From Virgibacillus proomii (GTDB lineage: Bacteria > Bacillota > Bacilli > Bacillales > Amphibacillaceae), in the NCBI RefSeq assembly GCF_018916875.1, contig NZ_JAHLNO010000014.1, forward strand, positions 1 through 52,188: a stretch of DNA of 52,188 bases. The letters are read 5' to 3'. This document shows positions 8,870 to 15,736 of this stretch, piece after piece. The notes under the pieces were generated by a model, which was given only the letters and a program-made list of their open reading frames with translations, did not search any database and was not told where the DNA came from. Position numbers and translations under genes: made by a program. The number at the start of each line of letters is the position of its first letter. Position 1 is the first letter of the stretch.

Positions 8870-9006
8870 GTCTGTGTGGAATTCAGATACACGTAGACTC
8901 CTGTGGGAAAAGCAATAGCCGAAAATCCCGCAGGAAGCGTTCTTTGCTTCCGAGGAAGTTGAGGAATTGCCCACGGAAAGCGAAGTGTATCCGAATGGAA
9001 CACAGA
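8870..9006. repeat. Repeat D: about 137-bp dyad element
   Basis: Imperfect 22-bp arms (TCTGTGTGGAATTC... and its inverse ...GAATGGAACACAGA) bound an interior with ACTCCTGTGGG pairing near CCCACGGAAAGC and ATCCCGCAGGAAGC. The local base composition is far richer in G+C than the flanks. The sequence type (actcctgngggaa...cggaaagcgaagtgtat) is familiar as an interspersed intergenic repeat of Bacillaceae. Only one copy is in the window. Confidence 0.55.
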
Positions 9007-9574
9007 TAGCACAACTTTATATAGAATTTTTTAAAGTATAATTTTAAAATACTGCAAGTATAAATTTTTTTAAAAAGAGCTATTATGAAATTGATTCATA
9101 TAATATGTTTTTGTAAAAATTGGCATAATGGAAAGAGCTTCTTCAAATCAATCTACTATTATTAAAGGCTGTTTTCGTATAGATTGTTGCTTTCTTGACC
9201 GAATTCCTTAAAGGTTGATATAACAGGGGAGAGAAGGCGTTCAGCTATGTGGAAAGATGTGTATGAGGATTGTAGCGATTTAACTAAATCAGAACAAATT
9301 ATACCCGTTGTTTAACGCTATGAAACAAGAAGAAATTTAGGACTCTCTAACGTTTGGGCTATTAATACTAGCAAATATATTCACACAGTCCACAAGATTG
9401 AATTTTTTCCTGGAAAGACTAATTCATATAAACGTCAACGCATCTCTTAATTTTAAACTTCCTTAAAATTACTGCTCATTACTTTACATTTGTATAGAAT
9501 TTACTTACGATGAAATAAGCGTAAATTATTGGATAATGCTACTACAATAATTATAAAGGGGTAAGGGGATCAGA
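9007..9574. other. AT-rich intergenic DNA with a possible second transposase scrap
   Basis: Mostly AT-rich filler. Around 9247-9345 short frames read MWKDVYEDCSDLTKSEQ and, shifted, FNAMKQEEI. These resemble the start of IS1595-type transposases (LTKSEQ...LF.AMK), but the match is too short to rely on. No promoter for the gene at 9575 was identified. Confidence 0.3.
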
Positions 9575-10165
9575 ATGTATAAAAAAATACTAGGCGTTGC
9601 TATTATAGTGGTGTTAGCTGGTATTGTGTTATTTAATTATGTTCAAAAAAAAGAGGAGTCGGTTTTAGATACTCCAAATTCCAATATTAGTGATGAAATG
9701 AATGCGAAAGGTGGAATGATTACGTCTAAAAAAAAGGGAGAAACCCTTGAAGTTGGTAATCCTGCATCAGACTTCGAATTAAATACATTGAGTGGAGATA
9801 AACTCACATTAACAGATTTACGAGGCAAAAAGGTAATTTTAAATTTTTGGGCCACCTGGTGTCCACCATGTCGAGAAGAAATGCCTGAAATGGAGAAGTT
9901 TTATAATGATGTCAAATCAGATGTCGAAATAGTAGCTGTAAATTTGACCAACTCAGAGAAAAATGAAGAAGATGTAAAAGAATATATGGACAAATATGGA
10001 TATACATATCCAATTCCACTTGATGTAAAAGGTAAGGTTCGCAATACGTATCAAGTTATTGCTGTACCAACAACGTATTTTATTGATGAAGAAGGGAAAA
10101 TTATAAAGATTCATCCCGGTCCTATGAATTATGAATTAATGAAAGAAGCAATTGAAGCTATGTAA
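9575..10165 (+). CDS. membrane-anchored thiol-disulfide oxidoreductase, ResA/TlpA type
   Basis: 196 residues. One N-terminal membrane anchor (about residues 4-22) precedes a linker and a thioredoxin fold with the active site WCPPC (Cys96, Cys99) and the cis-Pro loop VIAVPTTYFID. It should act outside the membrane, reducing apocytochrome c or spore-envelope disulfides with electrons from CcdA. It holds the position of yneN after citB in B. subtilis. The RBS AAAGGGG lies about 11 bases upstream. The gene is followed 60 bp later by a small FbpA-like gene. Confidence 0.92.
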   Translation: MYKKILGVAIIVVLAGIVLFNYVQKKEESVLDTPNSNISDEMNAKGGMITSKKKGETLEVGNPASDFELNTLSGDKLTLTDLRGKKVILNFWATWCPPCREEMPEMEKFYNDVKSDVEIVAVNLTNSEKNEEDVKEYMDKYGYTYPIPLDVKGKVRNTYQVIAVPTTYFIDEEGKIIKIHPGPMNYELMKEAIEAM

Positions 10166-10191
10166 AACATATGTATACTTTGATTAGAAAT

Positions 10192-10226
10192 TGGCCATCC
10201 TGCTTTAAAAAAGGAGGGGACGGCCA
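10192..10226 (+). promoter_or_regulatory. candidate hairpin masking the RBS of the FbpA-like gene
   Basis: TGGCC (10192-10196) can pair with GGCCA (10222-10226), and TCCT (10198-10201) with AGGA (10212-10215). The Shine-Dalgarno AAGGAGG and the first base of the start codon would then lie in the structure. Folding is inferred by eye only. Confidence 0.35.
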
Positions 10227-10369
10227 TGTCCTTAAAGAAAAGAAGAACGTTTGATGATTTAGTTCAGGAAAACCGTCAAATAATTTTAAGAGATAAGCTG
10301 CTGATGGAAAAAATCGAACAACAAATAGAGCAAAAACAGAAAAGGATCAGACAGAAAAAAGTGCAATGA
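10226..10369 (+). CDS. small basic protein, FbpA family (Fur-regulated basic protein)
   Basis: 47 codons beginning MSLKKRRTFDDLVQENRQII. Lys/Arg/Gln-rich and likely helical, with no cysteine or membrane segment. The opening K(K)RRTF(D/E)DLVQEN and the later MEKIE--IEQK pattern match the FbpA family. In B. subtilis members are repressed by Fur and assist the small RNA FsrA in iron sparing. No Fur box was recognised upstream. Start: ATG at 10226 after AAAGGAGGGG. A strong terminator overlaps the stop codon, supporting a real 3' end. Confidence 0.72.
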   Translation: MSLKKRRTFDDLVQENRQIILRDKLLMEKIEQQIEQKQKRIRQKKVQ

Positions 10370-10409
10370 AAATCGTAACCGCTAGATTGTAAAGCGGTTA
10401 CGATTTTTT
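10369..10409 (+). terminator. intrinsic terminator after the FbpA-like gene
   Basis: AAAATCGTAACCGCT pairs with AGCGGTTACGATTTT, an 8-base loop between, followed by T residues. The stem begins at the stop codon. Confidence 0.92.
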
Positions 10410-10410
10410 A

Positions 10411-10652
10411 TACTATAGGAAAGTATAAAACTTTAGGGTTTATCCCGCATGTAAGGTGCCGTAAGACTCCTGCTTCAAGACCTGAGTTGATACAAAGGGT
10501 CAAAGTGGGAGAAAACGGCACCTAAATGCCCGATTGGTTCAACTAACATTCAGTAGGAGAGGGAAGAAAACTCCTACTGAATGAAGTTTCACTTTATAGT
10601 ATAAGAAAAACGATAGCTTTCGCCATAAAGACTTGGCGACAAGCCAAGTTTT
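10411..10652 (+). repeat. Repeat family B, copy B2, split by repeat A5
   Basis: The left part (TACTATAGGAAAGTATAAAA...GGGTTTAT) and right part (AGTATAAGAAAAAC... ACTTGGC-gacaa-GCCAAGT) together equal an intact B copy such as 23093-23184. They are separated exactly at TTTAT by the 154-bp element A5. The terminal T-run is shortened (TTTTG). Confidence 0.88.
10444..10597 (+). repeat. Repeat family A, copy A5 (short form, nested inside B2)
   Basis: 154 bp. TTTAT stands at 10439-10443 and the element ends in TTTAT at 10593-10597. The left stem GTGCCGTAAGACTCC pairs with GGGAGAAAACGGCAC. The right stem CATTCAGTAGGAG pairs perfectly with CTCCTACTGAATG. The AAGGG...CCCTT core hairpin is absent (short form). 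Four uninterrupted B copies show the empty site, so the ends of the insertion are known to within the repeated TTTAT. Confidence 0.92.
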
Positions 10653-10663
10653 GTTTAGGAAAG

Positions 10664-10745
10664 TATATCTGTTTGTACATTGTTAATAACTTTTTCTGCA
10701 AAGTAGCGTCGTCTAGCTTATTCGCTCTGTTCGATAACTAATAGG
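10664..10745 (+). repeat. Repeat family C, copy C2 (degenerate)
   Basis: Begins TATCTGTTTGTACATTG, matching C1 at 8132 in 16 of 17 positions. TAACTTTTT and AAAGTAGC blocks follow in the same order. It lies between B2 and tlp. Confidence 0.4.
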
Positions 10746-10770
10746 AAAAAATGACACCATATTATACTGT

Positions 10771-10800
10771 TGAATAATTTTGGATAGATTAGGGAAACTA
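10771..10800 (+). promoter_or_regulatory. tlp: candidate sigma-G promoter of tlp
   Basis: TGAATA at 10771-10776 and GAAACTA at 10794-10800 are 17 bases apart, 33 bases before the tlp start. The -35 fits the forespore sigma-G consensus and the -10 fits partly. tlp is a sigma-G gene in B. subtilis, which supports the call. Confidence 0.45.
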
Positions 10801-10833
10801 GGAAAGCAACCTAAAATGAAAGGAGTCATGGTG

Positions 10834-11064
10834 ATGACAGATAATAATCGACCAAAGCCAGACGATCGCAGTGATAACGTAGACAGATTACAAGAAATGG
10901 TTCAGGACACAATCCAAAATATTGAAAAAGCACATGAAACGATGCAATTTACATCTGGTGAAGAAAAAGAAGCCATTAAAGCTAAAAATAAACGAAGAGA
11001 GCAAGCAATCGAAGGAATGCGAGCCGAAATTAAAGACGAATATAGAAATCAAGAGGATCAATAG
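10834..11064 (+). CDS. tlp: small acid-soluble spore protein Tlp
   Basis: 76 residues, acidic and helical, recognised as the spore protein Tlp by the stretches KPDDRSDNVDRLQEMVQDTI and KAKNKRREQAIE. It is made in the forespore and stored in the spore core. The ATG at 10834 is chosen because AAAGGAG ends 8 bases upstream. Earlier in-frame starts at 10780 and 10828 lack a usable RBS position. Its presence shows the organism makes endospores. The neighbouring sspN of B. subtilis was not found. Confidence 0.92.
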   Translation: MTDNNRPKPDDRSDNVDRLQEMVQDTIQNIEKAHETMQFTSGEEKEAIKAKNKRREQAIEGMRAEIKDEYRNQEDQ

Positions 11065-11096
11065 AAGTAAACCAAAAACCCCCGTTCTAAAGTTTA

Positions 11097-11245
11097 TGAA
11101 CTGCCCCCTGTCAAGTAGACAGGGGAAATAATAAAAATAATTTAAGCGGCTTTAGTTCTATACTCTATAGGGCTGAGGCCGTTTAATCGTTCTTGATATC
11201 TATCATGATTATAAAAATATTTTTTCCAGATGTAAAAAAAGATTG
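11097..11245 (-). pseudogene. 3' scrap of an IS3-family (IS150 group) element
   Basis: Read on the minus strand, the frame ending at 11142 gives YFYNHDRYQERLNGLSPIEY, the extreme C-terminus of an IS3-family OrfB transposase. Beyond the stop, at 11097-11126, lies a terminal repeat-like sequence (TGAACTGCCCCCTGTCAAG, with TGTC/GACA dyad) typical of the outer end of such elements. The rest of the transposase and the other end are missing, so it is dead. Confidence 0.8.
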
Positions 11246-11375
11246 GATTTTCTTTTCACAGAAGAAATTATGTTTACCAATTCGAACCTGTTTTCTTGAA
11301 AGGTTTAACGAGAAGGATTGCTTAAGATATGATAAGCTTTAATAGAGAAAATATTAGCTTAGGAGGAATCTTTCG

Positions 11376-11801
11376 TTGCATAAAGTGAAAACACCAATCG
11401 AAGTAAGATATCAGGAAACGGATCAGATGGGAGTTGTCTATCACGCAAATTATTTAGTCTGGTTTGAAATTGGCAGAACTAAATTTATTGAATTTCTCGG
11501 TTTTCAGTATAAAGAAATGGAAGAGCATAACGTTGTTTCTCCGGTTACAAATGCAAATATTCAATTTAAAAAACCAATTCGCTACGGAGATAATGTCACA
11601 GTAGCAACATGGCTTGAAGCATATAACGGGATAAGAACTGTATATGGCTATCATATTTTAAATGGCGAGGGAGAAGTTGCAGTAAGTGGAACAACTGAGC
11701 ATGTGATCGTAAACAAAGATACATTTCGTCCATTGTCATTAAAAAAAACATTTCCAGAGTGGCATAAAGCATATAAAAAACAATTAGAAGGAGATAGCTA
11801 G
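11376..11801 (+). CDS. yneP: hotdog-fold acyl-CoA thioesterase YneP
   Basis: 141-residue single-domain thioesterase of the 4-hydroxybenzoyl-CoA thioesterase / YbgC type. The active-site stretch YQETDQMGVVYHANYLVWFE carries the catalytic Asp16. It hydrolyses acyl-CoA or acyl-ACP in the cytoplasm, with the natural substrate unknown. Start is TTG at 11376, 9 bases after AGGAGG. No better start lies downstream before the conserved strand. It overlaps nothing but is one base from yneQ, with which it is surely co-transcribed, as in B. subtilis. Confidence 0.93.
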   Translation: MHKVKTPIEVRYQETDQMGVVYHANYLVWFEIGRTKFIEFLGFQYKEMEEHNVVSPVTNANIQFKKPIRYGDNVTVATWLEAYNGIRTVYGYHILNGEGEVAVSGTTEHVIVNKDTFRPLSLKKTFPEWHKAYKKQLEGDS

Positions 11802-11802
11802 A

Positions 11803-12066
11803 GTGGCGTTTGGAATTACTAAGAAAGAGCTAATCACTTGGAAACAACAAGTAAAAGCCGGTGAAATTGCTTTTATAACCCACTACTGGCTGGATGAGCG
11901 TTTTCCAGACTGTACTACCGTAACCAAGGTAGGATGTAGTGATCTGGATAAGCTACTTACATGGGGGAAAAAGTATCGATTGTCAGCTGAATGGATTGAT
12001 TATAAGAACAACTGTTTCCCACATTTTGATTTATTACAGGAGAAAAAAATACATAAAAAGAGCTGA
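11803..12066 (+). CDS. yneQ: conserved small protein YneQ
   Basis: 87 residues with no signal or membrane segment. It is rich in Trp, Tyr and charged residues and has three cysteines (DCTTV, GCSD, NNCF). GTG start with the RBS GAAGGAGAT inside the end of yneP. It matches yneQ by position and size. Function unknown. Its last codons form the left arm of a terminator shared with the converging yneR. Confidence 0.8.
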   Translation: MAFGITKKELITWKQQVKAGEIAFITHYWLDERFPDCTTVTKVGCSDLDKLLTWGKKYRLSAEWIDYKNNCFPHFDLLQEKKIHKKS

Positions 12067-12088
12067 TTTTAAGCTCTTTTTATGTATT
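12048..12088. terminator. bidirectional terminator shared by yneQ and yneR
   Basis: AATACATAAAAAGAGCT pairs perfectly with AGCTCTTTTTATGTATT around a 6-7-base loop. The stem covers the last codons of yneQ and of the converging yneR, which are only 2 bp apart. A/T runs on both sides suit both directions. Confidence 0.9.
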
Positions 12089-12368
12089 GTATGTTTGGCT
12101 CCTGTTTTTTTCTGCTAAAACTGATTTTTAAATCATGGTCTTCAAAATACCAAGCATCTTTTGCTTCGATAAAGAAAGTAATATTATCGACATCCTTGGA
12201 AGCGTAAACTTCAACCGGCCTTTCATTACTAATCCCTAAAGAAAAGCCGGGAACGTTTCCCCCAAATCCACCATATCTGACAAAAAAACGCACATATGCT
12301 TCATTTTCTTCAATGTCTAGTTCATCTCTATACCATTTTGCTGCCTCTTTGCTGATTTGGATATTCAT
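12069..12368 (-). CDS. yneR: HesB/IscA-fold protein YneR lacking cysteines
   Basis: 99 residues of the HesB-like (YneR/YfhF) group: MNIQISKEAAKWYRDELDIE start and FVRYGGFGGNVPGFSLGI core. Unlike true A-type Fe-S carriers it has no cysteine at all, so it should not carry a cluster through thiolates. Its role is unknown. It is the last gene of the minus-strand block and lies 19 bp after yidD. Confidence 0.85.
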   Translation of the reverse strand: MNIQISKEAAKWYRDELDIEENEAYVRFFVRYGGFGGNVPGFSLGISNERPVEVYASKDVDNITFFIEAKDAWYFEDHDLKISFSRKKQEPNIQYIKRA

Positions 12369-12387
12369 CTGAAAAACAGCTCCTTTT

Positions 12388-12612
12388 TTATTTCTTTTTC
12401 TTTTCCGGTACTAAATCAATCCCGCCAGGATGAAAAGGGTGGCATTTGCTGATTCGTTTTACTGTCAAATAGGTGCCTTTAAAAAAGCCAAATCGACGAT
12501 ACGCTTGTAACCCATATTCAGAGCACGTCGGATAAAAACGACAGGTTGGGGGCTTAAATGGGCTAATCGCAACACGATAAAATTTAATTAATCCGATAAA
12601 GATATACTTCAT
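12388..12612 (-). CDS. yidD: membrane protein insertion efficiency factor YidD
   Basis: 74 residues with the family signature [15 protein letters not shown], then [17 protein letters not shown], and an N-terminal amphipathic stretch. YidD attaches to the inner face of the membrane and aids insertion with YidC/SecYEG. In many genomes it sits beside rnpA-yidC. Here it lies between folE2 and yneR. RBS GAAGGG precedes the ATG. Confidence 0.94.
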   Translation of the reverse strand: MKYIFIGLIKFYRVAISPFKPPTCRFYPTCSEYGLQAYRRFGFFKGTYLTVKRISKCHPFHPGGIDLVPEKKKK

Positions 12613-12629
12613 AGGAACCCTTCTTTTAT

Positions 12630-13556
12630 TTAATTCTTTGTTTTATCATACGTAATTGTTGCAAATGCATCATGCATATGAATGGATTCCTCATTTTGAC
12701 AGCTTACTTTGAACTTGGTAATAAACGGTGTTTCATATAAATCCGCAGCTATTAATCGTACCATATCCTCAACGAATCGTGGATTTTCATATGCTTGTTC
12801 AGTAACCCTCTTTTCATCCGTTCGTTTTAAGATCGGATGTAATCTTGTACTAGCATTGCTTTCTGCAGCTTCAAGCAATACTTCCTTCCAATCGAACTCT
12901 GTTTCATCAAATTGCTCATCAACTGATATATCGATTGTTACATTTCCGCGCTGATTATGAGCACTATATTCACTAATTTCTTTAGAACAAGGACACAGCG
13001 TTGCAATAGCTACAGTGAATGCAAGTTGAACATCCACCCCACGTTCTTCATCGTATTTCATCTTTATACTAGCATCTGCATGATTAAGACCTGCTAAACC
13101 AGTATCAGGGGCTTGTCTTTCATAAAACCACGGAAAGCTAACTTCCATATAAGCATCGGGCTGTTCGAGACGATTAGCTAGCTCTTTTGTAAAGCTTTTT
13201 AATACATTCAAATCCGTTGAAAAGCCTCTTGCATGGTAATCTGCTAGTTGTTCATTAAAACGGCTCATATTCGTTCCTTTATTCGTTTGCTTTAAACTAG
13301 AAGTAAACGTAAATGAACCGATACTTGTTTGAGTATACGGTGCAATCGTACTATTTATGATAATCGGATGCTTTACCTTCGTTATTCCAACTGCATCCAA
13401 AGCAAATAAGAAATCCTTTTTTGTATTCTGTAAGTCCGCCATATACTTTTTATCGACAGGTTTCGATTTTGGGGCTGGCTTTACAGAACCAAATAATTGA
13501 TGGCGCTCTTGTTTTGTTGGTAATTTTTTAACTGGAAAAGTTTTTGTGTTGTCCAT
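12630..13556 (-). CDS. folE2: GTP cyclohydrolase FolE2 (type IB)
   Basis: First enzyme of tetrahydrofolate and queuosine-type pathways, converting GTP to 7,8-dihydroneopterin triphosphate. It is the form that can use metals other than zinc. 308 residues is normal length. Family stretches are [20 protein letters not shown], then [10 protein letters not shown] with the metal-binding Cys, and [19 protein letters not shown] with the C-terminal His-containing IHMHDAF. The ATG at 13556 follows GGGGG by 7 bases. The GTG one codon earlier is also possible. In B. subtilis FolE2 is induced under zinc limitation by Zur. No Zur box was recognised here. Confidence 0.95.
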   Translation of the reverse strand: MDNTKTFPVKKLPTKQERHQLFGSVKPAPKSKPVDKKYMADLQNTKKDFLFALDAVGITKVKHPIIINSTIAPYTQTSIGSFTFTSSLKQTNKGTNMSRFNEQLADYHARGFSTDLNVLKSFTKELANRLEQPDAYMEVSFPWFYERQAPDTGLAGLNHADASIKMKYDEERGVDVQLAFTVAIATLCPCSKEISEYSAHNQRGNVTIDISVDEQFDETEFDWKEVLLEAAESNASTRLHPILKRTDEKRVTEQAYENPRFVEDMVRLIAADLYETPFITKFKVSCQNEESIHMHDAFATITYDKTKN

Positions 13557-13585
13557 CACATCGCCCCCTTTCTCTTTACTTCTAA

Positions 13586-13614
13586 AGTATACGTTACGAT
13601 AAAGCGAGAATCAA
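13586..13614 (-). promoter_or_regulatory. sigma-A promoter of folE2
   Basis: On the minus strand TTGATT (13614-13609) and TATACT (13591-13586) are separated by 17 bases, about 30 bases upstream of the folE2 start. Confidence 0.65.
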
Positions 13615-13628
13615 TTTATAGGTTTTAT

Positions 13629-13785
13629 CCCGTATGTAAGGTGCCGTAAGACTCCCACTTCAAGAGCCTCGAGTTGATACAAAAGGGTTTAAGTGGGAGA
13701 AAACGGCACCTAAATGCCCGATTCGTTTAACTAACATTCAGTAGGAGATGGAAGAAAACTCCTACTGAATGAAGTTTCACTTTAT
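13629..13785 (+). repeat. Repeat family A, copy A6 (short form)
   Basis: 157-bp complete copy, TTTAT at 13624-13628 and at 13781-13785. The left stem GTGCCGTAAGACTCCCACTT pairs with AAGTGGGAGAAAACGGCAC and the right stem is perfect. It lies between folE2 and plsY, 6 bp from the plsY stop codon and opposite in orientation to these genes. Confidence 0.9.
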
Positions 13786-13791
13786 CGGCGA

Positions 13792-14373
13792 TTACATCCA
13801 AGTTATTTTTGGCTCAGTTTTATTTTTTATTCGTTTTAAGTTCTCACGATGCCTGTAAATCACAAAAACCGTTAGTATTGAGGTAACAATAATTAGCCCC
13901 GTATTTTTAAAGATAAATGATAATATAACAGTTACTATTCCAGTAATAATAGATGAAAGTGAGACATATTTCGATATATATAGGCTAATTAAAAAAGTTG
14001 ACACCATTAGAACAAATAATAATGGGTTAATACCAAGAATGATGCCGCCGGATGTAGCGACTGCTTTTCCTCCTTTAAATCTTGCAAACACAGGATACGT
14101 ATGACCGGCTACTGCAAATAATCCGATGATCAGTCGATAGACATCTGCGTCAAAAAACAGCGGAATAAGCGTAGCCGTCGTACCTTTTAAAATATCTGCT
14201 AGTGTAACAATAATCCCAGCTTTCATTCCTAATACACGAAAGGTGTTTGTTGCTCCGAGGTTTCCACTGCCATGCTCACGTACGTCTTTGTTATAACCAA
14301 TTTTTCCGACAATCAAGGCAGACGGAATCGATCCGAGTAGATAGGCAATAATTGCAAATACAAGATACTCCAT
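13792..14373 (-). CDS. plsY: glycerol-3-phosphate acyltransferase PlsY
   Basis: Membrane enzyme that moves the acyl group from acyl-phosphate to glycerol 3-phosphate, the first step of phospholipid synthesis. 193 residues with about five transmembrane segments. Active-site loops: GSIPSALI (14-21), [10 protein letters not shown] (34-43) and [12 protein letters not shown]. The ATG at 14373 is used because AGGAAG lies 6 bases upstream and the length then equals B. subtilis PlsY (YneS). A frame continuing 16 codons further lacks an RBS. Confidence 0.96.
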   Translation of the reverse strand: MEYLVFAIIAYLLGSIPSALIVGKIGYNKDVREHGSGNLGATNTFRVLGMKAGIIVTLADILKGTTATLIPLFFDADVYRLIIGLFAVAGHTYPVFARFKGGKAVATSGGIILGINPLLFVLMVSTFLISLYISKYVSLSSIITGIVTVILSFIFKNTGLIIVTSILTVFVIYRHRENLKRIKNKTEPKITWM

Positions 14374-14560
14374 AATGCTTCCTACTTTCCTCTTAATTAT
14401 CTTCGCACCTATTGTAAACATAAATAAGGACGATACTGCCTTTTATTTTAGCATGAAGTTCCTATTTTAAGAACCATTATTAAATAGATGTTTGTTATTA
14501 ATTGTATCTGGGAATAAACTATACTATTCTAGCAATAGTAATTTTTTTAAAAATAAGTTC

Positions 14561-14592
14561 AAAAAGTTCAGCAAAAGTGATGCTGAATTTTT
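14561..14592. terminator. terminator-like stem-loop upstream of the ABC importer
   Basis: AAAAAGTTCAGC (14561-14572) pairs with GCTGAATTTTT (14582-14592). It lies in the divergent region between plsY and the ABC importer genes, 80 bp before the ATPase start. It could end upstream transcription or act as a leader attenuator. Confidence 0.5.
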
Positions 14593-14671
14593 CTGTTCCT
14601 AAACATGTTATGTTCGTTTAAAATAATATTGTAACTCGCTTTATTTAAATACGTATTAAAGGGGAAAGGAC

Positions 14672-15736
14672 ATGATTGAATTTAACCAAGTAAATAAAGT
14701 ATATCAAGACGGGACCGAAGCTGTTAAGAATATTTCCTTTCATGTAAATAAAGGTGAAATGGTTACTTTTATTGGCCCAAGCGGCTGCGGTAAAACAACT
14801 ACATTGAAAATGGTCAATCGTCTAATGGAACCGACATCTGGGTCTATTTACATACATGGAAAAGACATCCAAACATATCCGATTCATGAATTGCGCTGGA
14901 ACATTGGTTATGTGCTTCAAGAAATTGCATTATTTCCACATCTGACGGTAGAACAAAATATTGCCATTGTTCCTGAATTAAAAAAGTGGAAACAAAAAGA
15001 AATCCAAAATCGAGTAACGGAATTGTTGGAAATGGTTGGACTAAACCCAACGATATTTAAGAAAAAATTGCCAAGAGAGCTCTCGGGAGGGCAACAACAG
15101 CGGATTGGTGTTATTCGGGCGTTGGCAGCTGATCCTGATATTATCTTAATGGACGAACCATTTAGTGCTTTAGATCCTATAAGTAGAGAACAGCTACAAA
15201 AAGATATTCAAGCTTTGCAAAAAGAAATTAAAAAGACGATTCTATTTGTTACACATGACATAGATGAAGCACTTCATTTAGGAGATAGAATTTGTTTAAT
15301 GAAAGATGGGATGATTGAGCAGTTTGCTGAAGCTGATAAATTGATATTAGAGCCACATTCACGATTTGTTAAAGAATTTATCGGGGAACGTAAATCGCCT
15401 TGGGAAATTACCGTAGATAAAATTGCTAATCCATCACAGGAATATTTACTAACAAGGCCAGCCTTTCATAACAGCGCCTATCGGAGTGATAAGACGTATG
15501 TTTTAGTTGAAGAACGTAATCAGTATGTCGGTCTCATTGTTAATGGACAACTAACACAAAGTGTTTATTTAAAAAATGATCTCTCTTTGTATCAAGCAGT
15601 GGAGATGATCCAAGACACCGACCAAGAAATCTTCCCTGTTTTACAAGTAAATCAACTTATAGGTATTATTCGTTACCGTGATATCGTAAATTTTTTAAAG
15701 AATAAGACCGTAAAAAACGGGAGGCTCCAAACGTGA
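14672..15736 (+). CDS. egtV: ABC importer ATPase with C-terminal CBS-type region, EgtV/OpuCA-like
   Basis: ATP-hydrolysing subunit of a quaternary-amine/thiol-betaine importer, 354 residues. Walker A GPSGCGKTT (35-43), signature LSGGQQQR and Walker B IILMDEP are intact. Residues from about 245 on form a CBS-pair-like regulatory region (VGLIVNGQLTQSVYL...IFPVLQVNQLIGIIRYRDIVNFL). It overlaps the fused permease gene by 4 bp (GTGA), so the two make one transporter. The EgtV name follows from the partner. An osmoprotectant (OpuC-type) transporter is the main alternative. Confidence 0.85.
   Translation: MIEFNQVNKVYQDGTEAVKNISFHVNKGEMVTFIGPSGCGKTTTLKMVNRLMEPTSGSIYIHGKDIQTYPIHELRWNIGYVLQEIALFPHLTVEQNIAIVPELKKWKQKEIQNRVTELLEMVGLNPTIFKKKLPRELSGGQQQRIGVIRALAADPDIILMDEPFSALDPISREQLQKDIQALQKEIKKTILFVTHDIDEALHLGDRICLMKDGMIEQFAEADKLILEPHSRFVKEFIGERKSPWEITVDKIANPSQEYLLTRPAFHNSAYRSDKTYVLVEERNQYVGLIVNGQLTQSVYLKNDLSLYQAVEMIQDTDQEIFPVLQVNQLIGIIRYRDIVNFLKNKTVKNGRLQT

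Noticed and set aside
9240..9350. Possible IS1595-type transposase start (LTKSEQ, then FNAMKQEEI)
   Set aside because: Only about 20 residues in two frames. Kept as a remark in the intergenic entry rather than a feature.
11065..11375. Short frame overlapping tlp into the IS3 remnant
   Set aside because: It is tlp read in another frame followed by IS DNA. The minus-strand OrfB C-terminus explains the region.
13560..13625. Zur box upstream of folE2
   Set aside because: TATCGTAACG is a partial half-site. No TCGTAAT-N-ATTACGA palindrome is seen.
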